A DNA stretch of 64,000 bases, taken from NCBI RefSeq assembly GCF_014696315.1, contig NZ_JACJPX010000030.1, positions 32,414-96,413 on the forward strand. Direction: 5' to 3'. Below, one piece after another: positions 1 through 9,331 of this stretch (its first letter is position 1; each line of letters opens with the position of its first letter). This stretch comes from Calothrix membranacea FACHB-236 (lineage in GTDB: Bacteria; Cyanobacteriota; Cyanobacteriia; Cyanobacteriales; Nostocaceae). A program made the translations under genes and the position numbers. The notes under the pieces were generated by a model. It searched no databases. It was not told where the DNA came from and saw nothing but the letters and a program-made list of their open reading frames with translations.

Positions 1-3000
1 ACATTTTCCAAATGCAGCGGCCTTCTTCTAAAGCACCTTCAGCGAGAGCGGGGTCATGTTTTTGTGCTTCCATGAGAGAAGACCAACCAAATCCTACCGA
101 TTCCGAGACAAATTCCCCAGTCCAATCGGCATGGAAACGGTAAACCACAACGCGATCGCAGTCTAACACTTGTCGTAATTCCTGGGTGGTGGCGGCGAAA
201 ATTGTTTCTAAATCTAAGGTTTGGCGCATCCTTTGAATGACCTGGGCGATCGCTCTTTCCCGTTCAGCACTTTCTTGTAAGGCTTCTTCTGCTAGCTTGC
301 GCTCGGTAATATCTGTAACTGTGCCGATATAGCCCTTGATTTCGCCATCTTCGCCGATTTCTGGCAATGCCTGACAAATTACCCAAACTATCCTCCCATC
401 AGGCGTGAGGAAGCGTTGTTCCATTTTATAGGGGCTTTTTCTGAATCTAGCTTCATTCCATGTAGATAAAAGTTGCTCATAATCATCTGGATGCATCGCT
501 TTTGTCCAAGCTTTACCCAGAGACTCGACTAAGGAAAGCCCAGTAATTTCGCTCCAGCGTTGATTGAAATATAAAACATTGCCCTCAACATCAGTATGGA
601 AAATACAAGCTGGTGAGGCTTCTGCTAACAGTTGATATCGTTGTTGGCTGGCTTGCAAAGCTAATTCTGCCAACTTCCGCACATTGACATCTGCTAAATA
701 ACCAACACATTCTATGGGGTTACCCGCCTCATCACGGATTAACCGCACTTGCTCGTATATCCAATGGTAAGTCCCGTCAGCGTGTAAAAAGCGGTATTCG
801 TAAGACCGATACTCCTGCTCAAACAGTTCAGAAAACTTTTTCAAGATAGATTCCACATCTTCTGGGTGGACGTGGCGCAACCAGAAACTCGAATCTTGGA
901 GAAATTCTCGCGCTTCATAGCCGAGCATTTTCTTCACGTTCTCACTCATAAAAGTAGTGCCAAAATCCCCAGCAGTTTTGCAGCTATAAATTACTACTGG
1001 GCTAGAAGTCAGGAGATATTGTAAGCGTTCGTTAGCTAAACGCAGTTTTTGCTCTGCATATTTGCGATCGCTAATTTCTACCATGACAGTACCCACACCA
1101 GAAGGGCGATCGTCTTCACCAGGAATGGGAAAATAGGAAATCAAGAAGTAACGCACCGTATCTGGTTGCTGGGGTACAGGGCTGCTAACTTCTAGGTTGA
1201 GGATCGGTTTCCCAGTTGATAGCACCTGCTCGTAATATGGAGTGACTACAGGGGCAATATGGGGAATAATTTCCTGAATAGTCTTGCCAATGTGGTCTTT
1301 TTGCGGATATCCATTAATATCTGCTTGCAATTCGTTGATTTGCACAAACCGCAGTTGATTATCTAAAATACTCATACCCACAGGCGCACCAGAGAAAAAG
1401 GCATTGAGGCGCGCTTCTCTGAGGGCGATTTCTTTTTCTAAGGCTTTGCGTTCCGTGATGTCTTTGTTTGTACCGGTCATTCGCAGTGGTACACCTTGTT
1501 CATCACGCTCAAAAATCTGCCCGCGAGTTTGAATCCACTTCCAAGTACCTGAAGAGCAGCGCATCCGAAATTCTACTTCATAAATCGGGCTTGCACCTTG
1601 CAAATGCTGCGCTAAAACTGCGTTAACTAAAGATAAATCTTCGGGATGAACTAATTGCTCAAAAGCTTGGATATTATCTTCAATTTCATGTTCTTCATAG
1701 CCCAGCATCTTCTTCCAGCGCCAGTCACGATAGATTTTATTACTAGTGAGATTCCAATCCCACAATCCTAAATCGCTGGCTTCTAAAGCCAATTGCAAAC
1801 GTTCTTCGCTCTTTCTATGGGCTGCTTCTACCTGTTTTCGCTGAATTAGTCCCCCTAGCTGGGCAGCAACTGCAGATACTAGCAATAGCAACCGCTTATC
1901 AACTTGTACTGGGCTGCTTTTGAAAAAGGCCAAAATCGCTAAGACTTTGTTACCAGCTAAAATTGGCACACCAAACACAGCTTTTAATCCTACCCTAGCT
2001 GCTTGTGGCGATCGCAAAAAAACAGGCTGTGTGACACGAGAAACATCTTCCAGCCATTCTGGTTGTTTTTGTTGCCAAACTCGCCCTGGCAAATCTTCGC
2101 CCAGATTTAAGGTAATAGTTTTACTTTCTAAGCCGAATTCTTCTAAACTGCTATCTTCACCATACCAACTGAGAGTATGTTCTAAAACCTTACCATCATC
2201 GCTCGGTATCCAAGCTTCGCCAAAATCCCAGCCGATATTTTGGCAAATTAAGCGCAGAATGACCACTAAAGCTGTGTTTACATCAATGGCGCGAGTAATA
2301 GCTTGGGTGGTTAACAGCAATAAACGGCTTTCGTTTTCAGCTTGTTTGCGCTCAGTGATATCTTTAGCTGTACCCAGTATGTACTGTTGCCCATCAATTT
2401 CAATCATTTCCGCGCTGAACAGGGTAGTTTTCACTTCGCCTGTAGCTGTACGGACATCAACCTCATGGTTACGAATCGCTTTTGTTTGGCGCAAAATCTG
2501 TTGAAGATAAGCATATTCTTCTGGATTTACCCAAATCTGCAATTCTTGGTTAGTATGCCCGATTACTTGAGGATGGGAATAACCGAAAAATGAACAAAAG
2601 CTATCGTTAACTTCGATATAGCGCATCTCCGGAATAATACTGAGGCTAATTGGGTCAGGAGATGAGCGAAAAGCTGAACCTAACTTTTCTTCAGAAATGC
2701 GGCGTGCAGTTTCAGCGCGTCTGCGTTCTCGTGCTTCTAGAGCTAAAGAGACTAAATTGCCTAAGGAACGAGCAAAATTTTGGTCTTCTTGTGTCCAATG
2801 ATGAGCAATTAATACAGATTCCAGGCATAAAACACCGACAGTTTTTCCGCCTAGCCGAATTGGTGAATCCAGCATTGAAGTGATATTTAAGGGAGTCAAG
2901 TAAGACTCAAAGAACTCTTCTGTGCGAGGATCGGTGCAAGCATCATGGGCAACAATTAGTTGATCTGTATGTAAAGCTTGGAAATAAGCTGGATAATTGG

Positions 3001-5080
3001 CGGTGACAAGGGAATACCCTTCGCTATGTTGCCCTAAACTTTGCTCAAATAAATCTAGACATTGCAAAATTGTCTCGTTTTCTGCATATAGCCAAACGCT
3101 GGCTCGTTCCACCGCAATATTTTTTGCTCCTACTTCTGTAATCAGACTCACAGCCGCTTTTAAGTCGCCTTGATAAAGCACCTGATTAGTGGCGAGTTCT
3201 GTAAGTACTAAATTATGCTGACGGAGTTTAATGGCACTGGCTTGTAATGCTTGTTCGGCACGTTTGCGCTGCGTAATATTACTAGCTGTACCAGTGATAC
3301 CAACAACTTCGCCCTCATCATTATGTAAAGCGATCGCATTCAGCATCAAATACAGAATGCTACCATCTCTCGTACTACAGGTAGTTTCATGCTGGAAAAT
3401 CGACTCGCCATTCAGAAGACGCAGAAAAACTTCCTGCATTTGGGTAACTTGGCTGGGTAAGATAAAATCAGTAAACGCCCGCCCAATCATCTCTTGGGGT
3501 TCGTAACCATACAACTTTCTCACCGCCGGATTAATAAAAGTAATTAATCCTTCTATATCCACAGACCAAATGATGTCTTGGGAAGTCTCAACTAAGTGAC
3601 GATATTTCCCTTCGCTGGCTTTGAGAGCAAACAGGCGCGCTTTACGAGAAGCTTCGCTGATGCGAATTTGCTGCTGGAGTTGGCGATTTTGTTTTTCTAA
3701 TTCTGCACGTGCTTGTTTTTCTGTTTCTAATAGCTGAGTTTGCTCGTGAGCAACAGCAATAGCCGCTGCGGTGTCTTGTAAAAGTGAGACTTCGGAATTT
3801 TCCCAAAAACGGGCGGCGACACAGTTATCAAAGCCGATGAAACCGAAAAACTCACCTTTAACAAAAATTGGGAGAATCAGAATTGATAAAACTCCCTGAC
3901 TAGCTAAAATCTCCCGTTCTAATTCCGGACATTCCGCTACGATATCGGAAATAATTTCGCCTTGTGATAATAAGGTAGCCCAACGTGGAAAAGACTTATC
4001 ATAAGCAACACTTTGTAAAGCAGGGTTATGATTTTTTGGCTGAATTCCCGGCGCACACCATTCAGCACATTGACTCATCACCAACCCACCACTGGCTGCA
4101 TGGTAATTTTCAAAAATATATACACGACTTACTTTTGCTGCTGTGCCTAAAATTTGCACAATTTCGGTGTAACATTTTTTATTTACATCAAAAGTAGACA
4201 ATTTGCGTTGAATTTCTAGCAATGCTTCTAGATAGCGTTCGCGGGATTTTTGAGTAACTTGGGCAACTTGATGATCGCTAATATCTATGAGTGTGGTAAC
4301 CACAAAATATTTGCTATCATCCTGTTGACCAATCACCTGGGTCATCTCTACAGGTAAGCGCGAACCATCTTTACGCGTAATAATAAATTCTCTTTTTTCT
4401 GACTGAGCCGCATTAAAAATAAAATTTTTATATTGCTGAATTAAATTAGATTTAGCTACAGCTGTTAAATTTGCATAATGTAAGGTAAACTGCTGACCAA
4501 TTAGTTCTTCACGGGTAAATCCATACATTTGGCAGTAGGCGGGATTCACCTCTAAAAAATATCCATTTTCATCAGTTAGACAAATTCCTACTTTGGCATT
4601 ATGCAACATCGCATCTATATGTATGTTGCTGTGCTGTACATCTTCCTTTGCTGGGAGCAAAATAGGATTTTTAGTGGTTAACTGCTTTTGGAAGTTTTGC
4701 AGCGTGAGTTTATTTTTGACCCGTAATACAACATCTTCCAAATGTAATGGCTTAGAAATATAATCAACAGTCCCTATTTCATAAGACTTAAATTTTTTGA
4801 AGAATTCATCTGGATAGCTGAGAAAAATTATGGGGATATTTTGTGTAGTCTTTTCATGTATAAGATATCGCCAAAGTTCATATCCATCCATCTCTGGCAT
4901 GATCAGGTCTAGCAAAATTAAATCAGGTTGCAACGCAGTTACTTGACTAATTGCCAGTTTTGCCGAAGTGACACTTTTAACTTGATACCCTTGACAGCAG
5001 AGAATATCTGCTAAAAATTCTAAATCTTCTGGCTGATCGTCAACCACTAAAATTTTGATTTCCTGAACATTAATTACCAT
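1..5080 (-). CDS. Giant receiver/PAS/GAF sensor protein, 3' end missing (partial)
   Basis: The reading frame opens at an ATG at 5080 and stays open to base 1, so about 1,693 codons are visible and the C-terminus lies outside the window. The protein begins with a response-regulator receiver domain (ILVVDDQ near residue 10, phosphoacceptor in LILLDLIMPEMDG, Lys in YISKPL). It then alternates PAS and GAF modules, roughly PAS-GAF-PAS-GAF-PAS-GAF-PAS-PAS-PAS-PAS-GAF, with DITERK-type PAC endings between them. The last visible GAF (VVVYRFHADWTGEF) resembles the phytochrome/cyanobacteriochrome-like class. Families of this layout normally end in a histidine kinase core, so a cytoplasmic hybrid sensor kinase is inferred; a GGDEF/EAL output cannot be excluded. 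No membrane segment was seen. Confidence is high for the domains and moderate for the kinase output. Confidence 0.93.
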   Translation of the reverse strand, partial: MVINVQEIKILVVDDQPEDLEFLADILCCQGYQVKSVTSAKLAISQVTALQPDLILLDLIMPEMDGYELWRYLIHEKTTQNIPIIFLSYPDEFFKKFKSYEIGTVDYISKPLHLEDVVLRVKNKLTLQNFQKQLTTKNPILLPAKEDVQHSNIHIDAMLHNAKVGICLTDENGYFLEVNPAYCQMYGFTREELIGQQFTLHYANLTAVAKSNLIQQYKNFIFNAAQSEKREFIITRKDGSRLPVEMTQVIGQQDDSKYFVVTTLIDISDHQVAQVTQKSRERYLEALLEIQRKLSTFDVNKKCYTEIVQILGTAAKVSRVYIFENYHAASGGLVMSQCAEWCAPGIQPKNHNPALQSVAYDKSFPRWATLLSQGEIISDIVAECPELEREILASQGVLSILILPIFVKGEFFGFIGFDNCVAARFWENSEVSLLQDTAAAIAVAHEQTQLLETEKQARAELEKQNRQLQQQIRISEASRKARLFALKASEGKYRHLVETSQDIIWSVDIEGLITFINPAVRKLYGYEPQEMIGRAFTDFILPSQVTQMQEVFLRLLNGESIFQHETTCSTRDGSILYLMLNAIALHNDEGEVVGITGTASNITQRKRAEQALQASAIKLRQHNLVLTELATNQVLYQGDLKAAVSLITEVGAKNIAVERASVWLYAENETILQCLDLFEQSLGQHSEGYSLVTANYPAYFQALHTDQLIVAHDACTDPRTEEFFESYLTPLNITSMLDSPIRLGGKTVGVLCLESVLIAHHWTQEDQNFARSLGNLVSLALEARERRRAETARRISEEKLGSAFRSSPDPISLSIIPEMRYIEVNDSFCSFFGYSHPQVIGHTNQELQIWVNPEEYAYLQQILRQTKAIRNHEVDVRTATGEVKTTLFSAEMIEIDGQQYILGTAKDITERKQAENESRLLLLTTQAITRAIDVNTALVVILRLICQNIGWDFGEAWIPSDDGKVLEHTLSWYGEDSSLEEFGLESKTITLNLGEDLPGRVWQQKQPEWLEDVSRVTQPVFLRSPQAARVGLKAVFGVPILAGNKVLAILAFFKSSPVQVDKRLLLLVSAVAAQLGGLIQRKQVEAAHRKSEERLQLALEASDLGLWDWNLTSNKIYRDWRWKKMLGYEEHEIEDNIQAFEQLVHPEDLSLVNAVLAQHLQGASPIYEVEFRMRCSSGTWKWIQTRGQIFERDEQGVPLRMTGTNKDITERKALEKEIALREARLNAFFSGAPVGMSILDNQLRFVQINELQADINGYPQKDHIGKTIQEIIPHIAPVVTPYYEQVLSTGKPILNLEVSSPVPQQPDTVRYFLISYFPIPGEDDRPSGVGTVMVEISDRKYAEQKLRLANERLQYLLTSSPVVIYSCKTAGDFGTTFMSENVKKMLGYEAREFLQDSSFWLRHVHPEDVESILKKFSELFEQEYRSYEYRFLHADGTYHWIYEQVRLIRDEAGNPIECVGYLADVNVRKLAELALQASQQRYQLLAEASPACIFHTDVEGNVLYFNQRWSEITGLSLVESLGKAWTKAMHPDDYEQLLSTWNEARFRKSPYKMEQRFLTPDGRIVWVICQALPEIGEDGEIKGYIGTVTDITERKLAEEALQESAERERAIAQVIQRMRQTLDLETIFAATTQELRQVLDCDRVVVYRFHADWTGEFVSESVGFGWSSLMEAQKHDPALAEGALEEGRCIWKM

Positions 5081-5388
5081 ATCAATTTTAAATTTGATTT
5101 CAAAAACTCAAGAATCAGCCCTTCCGGGGAATTCAAAGTTCAAAATTATAATACTCACGAATAAATTTAGTGGCTCTAAATAAGAACGCTTCATACTTGT
5201 GCCAATAGCAGAAAAAGTTGTTTGGGGAACATCGTAATTTTAATACCCTAATTATTGATGAGGTTTTTTACAACTTCATACTTCATACTCACAAGTTCCT
5301 CAACTTCTAGCTTTAAATTTGGATTTAATCCAAATTTTTAGATTGATTTTTGATACCAGTGTATGTTTGATTTTATGAAGGGGCAAGT
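5081..5388. other. Intergenic spacer with a perfect inverted repeat
   Basis: This divergent promoter region lies between the giant sensor gene (minus) and the radical SAM gene (plus). It is AT-rich. At 5315-5337 there is an 11-bp perfect inverted repeat (AAATTTGGATT and its complement) around one central base, about 50 bp before the radical SAM start codon. It could be an operator or simply an AT-rich palindrome. No other feature was recognised. Confidence 0.5.
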
Positions 5389-6210
5389 ATGAGTGCTACA
5401 GCATATAAACAATATCCATCCTGTTCTTCTGTCTATGGCCCAGTAGAATCTTGGCGATTTGGGCGATCGCTGGGCATTGATCCTATTGGTTCGCAATCTA
5501 CCTGTTCCTTTCACTGCATCTACTGCCAATTGGGAAAAATAGAGGCCAGAACAACTGAACGTCAAATTTTTGTACCTACATCTCAAATTGTCGATGAGTT
5601 GGAGGCTATGGAAACACTAGATAATGTAGATACAGTCACCCTGAGCGGTAGTGGTGAACCTACACTAGCCCTGAATTTAGAGAAAATTATCGGTGTTGTC
5701 AAAAGAATTACTAAAAAGCCAACTGTAGTTTTGACTAATAGTACCTTGCTATGCGATCCCACAGTCCGTAGAGATTTGATCGCGGCAGATACGGTAGCTG
5801 CAAAACTAGATGCCATTTCGTCAAATCAATTGCAGCAAGTCAATCGCTGTGTAGAGACAATTAATCTACCCAGCCTTGTGGCAGGAATCGAGCAATTTCG
5901 TCAGGAATATTCAGGAAATTTGGCTATTCAAACAATGGTCTTGTCTCCTTGGACACCAGAAAGGATCATGGATTACATCCAAATCCTTCATATTCTGGAA
6001 CCGGATGAGGTTCAACTGAATATTCCTTCCCGTCCCCGTGTTTTGGTACGTCAATTAGATGCACGTGGTAACGATATTCTCCAACCAGCCCCTTACCTCG
6101 TTCAAAACCTTAGATGCGTCAGCACAAGCGTCTTAGCTTCCCTAGCCGCTCAAATTTACAATGCAGTGAAAATCCCAGTGCGTTATCCAGGAATGGCTTC
6201 ACTGGTTTAG
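5389..6210 (+). CDS. Radical SAM protein (COG0731-like)
   Basis: A 273-residue cytoplasmic protein with the radical SAM cluster motif CxxxCxxC (Cys39, Cys43, Cys46 in CSFHCIYCQ), which binds a 4Fe-4S cluster and S-adenosylmethionine. SGSGEPT around residue 85 is the GGE-type SAM-contact motif. The overall pattern (GPVESWRFGRSLGID at the N-terminus) matches the bacterial group related to archaeal wyosine (tRNA imidazoG37) synthetase; the bacterial substrate is unknown to me. The start is ATG preceded by GAAGGGG. The stop codon is directly abutted by a dispersed palindrome, and another Fe-S protein follows 180 bp downstream on the same strand, which may be functionally linked. Family call is firm; the substrate is not. 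Confidence 0.88.
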   Translation: MSATAYKQYPSCSSVYGPVESWRFGRSLGIDPIGSQSTCSFHCIYCQLGKIEARTTERQIFVPTSQIVDELEAMETLDNVDTVTLSGSGEPTLALNLEKIIGVVKRITKKPTVVLTNSTLLCDPTVRRDLIAADTVAAKLDAISSNQLQQVNRCVETINLPSLVAGIEQFRQEYSGNLAIQTMVLSPWTPERIMDYIQILHILEPDEVQLNIPSRPRVLVRQLDARGNDILQPAPYLVQNLRCVSTSVLASLAAQIYNAVKIPVRYPGMASLV

Positions 6211-6211
6211 A

Positions 6212-6329
6212 GAGACGCGATTAATCGTGTCTGTACAAGAGTCCTGAGTCAAGAGTGGGGACAATAAGGTTCGGATAAAACAAATCGATTGACGTTTAAA
6301 TCCAGTAGAGACGCGATGAATCGCGTCTC
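6212..6329. repeat. Two copies of a GAGACGCGAT palindromic repeat
   Basis: Two near-identical palindromes lie at 6212-6233 (one mismatch) and 6308-6329 (perfect 10-bp arms, GAGACGCGAT and its complement, with a 2-base centre). A third, with perfect 9-bp arms, is at 55549-55568. The first copy starts one base after the radical SAM stop codon. This is a dispersed hairpin repeat; such copies may act as transcript ends or mRNA stabilisers, which is inference. Confidence 0.8.
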
Positions 6330-6390
6330 CTCTGAGCGAAAAGTCAGTTATGAGTTTCTTTAACAGCTAAAGCTTCAAAGGAGGAAAAAG

Positions 6391-7017
6391 ATGGAATCCC
6401 AGCCAAATAACCCATCGCACCAACTTATAGAAATTCCCCCTGAGCATCTTAATATTATGGGCTACGTTGATGAATCTGAAGTTAACGGCCCTGGTTGTCG
6501 TGCTGTTGTTTGGGTGCAAGGTTGTTCTCGCGAATGTCCTGGCTGTTTTAATCCAGCATCTTGGTCATTCGCGGTCAACCAATTAATATCTGTTGATACC
6601 CTTGCTGAAAATATCCTGAAGAAGCCGCGCAATACAGGGGTAACTTTCTCTGGTGGCGAACCCTTTTGGCAAGCACCTGCATTGGCATCTTTAGCACGTA
6701 AGCTGAAAGCTGCTGGATTAAATGTGATGTCATTTACTGGGTTCACTTTAAAGCAGCTGCAATCGGAATCTGCTCCCCCAGGTTCGCAAGATTTGCTAGA
6801 ACAACTAGATATTCTGATTGATGGGCCGTTTGTGGAGTCTTTGGCAATTCATTCTCCTAATTCTCCAGTTTCCTCCAGCAATCAACGAGTTAACATCTTT
6901 AATCCTGATTTCCAAGACAAAATTACCTGGGCTAGCGACCAGATAGAAATTCACGTCTTCAAAGATGGTAGTCGGTTGGTGACTGGCTACCAAAGTTTGT
7001 GGCAGCAGGTGGAGTAG
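6391..7017 (+). CDS. NrdG-like 4Fe-4S/radical SAM activating protein
   Basis: A 208-residue protein with CxxxCxxC (Cys45, Cys49, Cys52 in GCSRECPGCFNP) and a GGEP motif (TFSGGEPFWQ near residue 88), the layout of the short radical SAM activases typified by the anaerobic ribonucleotide reductase activator NrdG. The sequence GCRAVVWVQGCSREC is typical of the 4Fe-4S single-cluster-domain group common in cyanobacteria. The start ATG has a strong AAAGGAGG Shine-Dalgarno sequence. No glycyl-radical partner enzyme is adjacent, so the protein it activates is unknown and the NrdG label describes the family only. The preceding gene is another radical SAM protein on the same strand. Confidence 0.85.
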   Translation: MESQPNNPSHQLIEIPPEHLNIMGYVDESEVNGPGCRAVVWVQGCSRECPGCFNPASWSFAVNQLISVDTLAENILKKPRNTGVTFSGGEPFWQAPALASLARKLKAAGLNVMSFTGFTLKQLQSESAPPGSQDLLEQLDILIDGPFVESLAIHSPNSPVSSSNQRVNIFNPDFQDKITWASDQIEIHVFKDGSRLVTGYQSLWQQVE

Positions 7018-7115
7018 GTTGGGGAGATGAGGAGGCAGGGCAGGGGGGCAGGGAGCAGGGGGATGAGGGGAGAAATTGCAATTACCAATGCCCTATGCCC
7101 CATGCCCCATGCCCA
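7018..7115. repeat. Low-complexity heptamer-type repeats
   Basis: G-rich GCAGGGA-like units (about 7031-7070) are followed by ATGCCCC/ATGCCCA units (about 7088-7112). This is degenerate short tandem repeat DNA of the kind scattered through Nostoc-type genomes; no gene is present. Confidence 0.7.
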
Positions 7116-7622
7116 TTACTTAATTTCTTTGAAATCTTCGATTGTGAGATATAACTCTTCATCGGCCATCTGACTGTTGTAATCGATGTTAACTTGAGTC
7201 GGATAGCCGAGTTTTTTGTTGTAATTGACATTCATACTAGATGCTCTTTTGGCGATCGCATCCCGAATTACATTGAAAACTTTGGGCATTGTACTGTATT
7301 CCTGGAATAACTCGGGATTGACTTTTTTACCATTTTTATCAGTAATTGATACTGTTTGCCCGTTACGCACTTCAATTTTTACTGGGCCTCTAGCTTCTTC
7401 TGTACAGAAACAACTTCTACTAACTTTGTAGCGATAATTGCGGATTCTTTGCTGACTCCATACCCGGCGATTCTGCCTAAATTCCTGTAAGTTTGTGTTA
7501 GCGATCGCTGATGACTGTGCTATTTGTGCTGGAGATTGAGATATTGCTGGTTTGTTTAAACCCAAAGCCAGTAATAATCCTGTACTGACTAATCCAGCAC
7601 TAACAATAATACTTAAGCGCAT
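7116..7622 (-). CDS. Secreted DUF6174-like protein
   Basis: A 168-residue protein with an N-terminal hydrophobic signal segment (residues 1-30, with likely cleavage around the AISQS stretch), so export to the periplasm is expected. The central block with paired cysteines (SRSCFCTEE), a conserved PVKIEVRNGQTVSI segment and the later YNKKLGYPTQVNIDYN segment match, from memory, the DUF6174 pattern of small secreted proteins of unknown function. The start is ATG at 7622. The gene stands alone with spacers on both sides. The family assignment is by recognition of the SCFC/VRNG motifs only; no biochemical role is known to me. Confidence 0.75.
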   Translation of the reverse strand: MRLSIIVSAGLVSTGLLLALGLNKPAISQSPAQIAQSSAIANTNLQEFRQNRRVWSQQRIRNYRYKVSRSCFCTEEARGPVKIEVRNGQTVSITDKNGKKVNPELFQEYSTMPKVFNVIRDAIAKRASSMNVNYNKKLGYPTQVNIDYNSQMADEELYLTIEDFKEIK

Positions 7623-8129
7623 ATAAATAAATTGAATGGTTATTTGAATGGTTATAAGTTATGAGAATTTGACAAAGCTTTTAAAGTTCCTGATGAGCTT
7701 TGCCAAGGTTAAATTTAGGTTTTTTAGTTAAATTTGCTACTGCATAATCTTGTAATTCTCTGTATGCTGAGTTCAATAACAGGAAAAAACTGATCGCATC
7801 TGTGCCAAAATTAACTCTTCTTTAGATATGAGCGATCGCCAGAAATCAGCAATATCTTCCTTAAAACCTTTAATAGTTCCTTAATCTTTAGTTGCTGTAA
7901 CTCTCTTCATTACCTCAACTACAGCACTCAACTTGATAACTACAGGATTTCTCTGAGGTACATTTTTAAGTTAGCTATTATACTATATTCACTCTATTTA
8001 CGTCTTATATCTAAAGATAGAGAATATTGTTTATCTTAAATTTGGAAATTATGACCTGAGAAGGGTTAATTTCCAAATGCAACGGCCCTAGCAAACCTGC
8101 CTATTTACTTTTAGTGCAACCGAGGTCAG
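7623..8129. other. Intergenic spacer
   Basis: About 500 bp of AT-rich divergent spacer between the DUF6174-like gene and the TPR gene. It holds a HIP1-type GCGATCGC site (near 7832). No coding frame, RNA gene or clear operator was seen. Confidence 0.5.
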
Positions 8130-9152
8130 ATGTCGCAACCTTCAAATCCAGTCACCCAGTGGGAACAACGTCGTGATGAAGCAACCCGCTATTACAAGCG
8201 AGGAGAATTTCAAGAATATCTTGCGCTTGCCACCGAAAATTTAAAGTTAGCTCGAATCATCCCAGATCGCGCCCGAGAAGGTTACGCATTAAATGACATT
8301 GGACTGGCTCACCTCGGTTGCTGGCAACCTGATAAAGCATTGGATTGTTTTAAGGAAGCATTATCCCTGGCTCAAGAATTTGGCAATGTGCGAGCTGAGG
8401 CGACTGCACTCAGCAATTTAGGTTCTACCTACAGTCGGATAGGAAAGTTTTCCCTAGCTTTAGCATCTTTTGAAAAAGCACTGCAAATTTTCCGGCAATT
8501 AGAAGATGCTCAAGGTGAAGTTTCTACTCTTAATGATGTAGCACTGGTTTACACCAGATTGGGAGAGCCAAAACGAGCGCTATTGCTGCAAAATCAAATT
8601 TTGGCTATGCGTCGCTTACTGGGAGACTTTTCTGGCGAGGCGACAACCTTAAATGGCATTGGGTTTGCCTACAGCGCCTTGGGTCAGCAAGAGCAGGCTC
8701 TAGAATATTTTGAAGCAGCATTGCCAATTCAAAAAGCTGTTAAGAATGTAGTTGGCGAAGCTACTACCTTGAATAATATTGCCTCTATCTACAGTGATTT
8801 AGGGCAACCAAAAAAAGCACTATTGCTATATCATCAAGTACTATTGACACGTCGGGCACTCAAAGACCTCTCTGGTGAAGCCACCACTTTGAATAACCTT
8901 GGTTTTACCTACAACAGCATTGCAAATCATACCCAAGCACTCAAATATTACAAGCAAGCTGTGGCGATTTATCAACACCTAGGCGATCGCCTAGGAGAAA
9001 GTTCGACTCTCTTGAACATGGGCAGCCTTTACGCCACCAGAAGACGTAAAAAATTAGCGCTATCCTGCTACCAAAATGCTCAAGAGTTAGCCCAGGAAGT
9101 CGAATATCAGCCACTATTGGAAAAGGTACAGCAGTTTATTAAGGCGTTGTAG
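8130..9152 (+). CDS. Tetratricopeptide-repeat protein
   Basis: A 340-residue soluble protein made almost entirely of TPR units of about 40 residues (for example TALSNLGSTYSRIGKFSLAL, then TLNDVALVYTRLGEPKRAL and TLNGIGFAYSALGQQEQAL). The longer spacing and the GEATTLNNI phrase are typical of the LGN/Rapsyn-like or TPR_12 class that also occurs beside CHAT domains, but no CHAT domain is present here. It should act as a protein-protein interaction scaffold in the cytoplasm. It lacks a signal peptide. The ATG start lies just after AACCGAGGTCAG. It has no obvious operon partner. The specific partner is unknown. Confidence 0.85.
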   Translation: MSQPSNPVTQWEQRRDEATRYYKRGEFQEYLALATENLKLARIIPDRAREGYALNDIGLAHLGCWQPDKALDCFKEALSLAQEFGNVRAEATALSNLGSTYSRIGKFSLALASFEKALQIFRQLEDAQGEVSTLNDVALVYTRLGEPKRALLLQNQILAMRRLLGDFSGEATTLNGIGFAYSALGQQEQALEYFEAALPIQKAVKNVVGEATTLNNIASIYSDLGQPKKALLLYHQVLLTRRALKDLSGEATTLNNLGFTYNSIANHTQALKYYKQAVAIYQHLGDRLGESSTLLNMGSLYATRRRKKLALSCYQNAQELAQEVEYQPLLEKVQQFIKAL

Positions 9153-9216
9153 GGATTGGGGGCTAGGGATTGGGGAGATGAGGGAGATGAGGGGGATGAG
9201 GAAGAAATAACTAATG

Positions 9217-9315
9217 CCCATTACCCATTACCCATTACCCATTACCCATTACCCATTACCCATTACCCATTACCCATTACCCATTACCCATTACCCATTA
9301 CCCATTACCCATTAC
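9217..9315. repeat. (CCCATTA)14 tandem heptamer array
   Basis: About fourteen consecutive, essentially perfect copies of the heptamer CCCATTA. Short tandemly repeated repetitive sequences of 7 bp are an established feature of heterocystous cyanobacteria. It ends about 17 bp past the stop codon of the beta-barrel gene on the opposite strand. Copy number is likely variable by slippage. Confidence 0.95.
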
Positions 9316-9331
9316 CAATGCCCCATACCCA

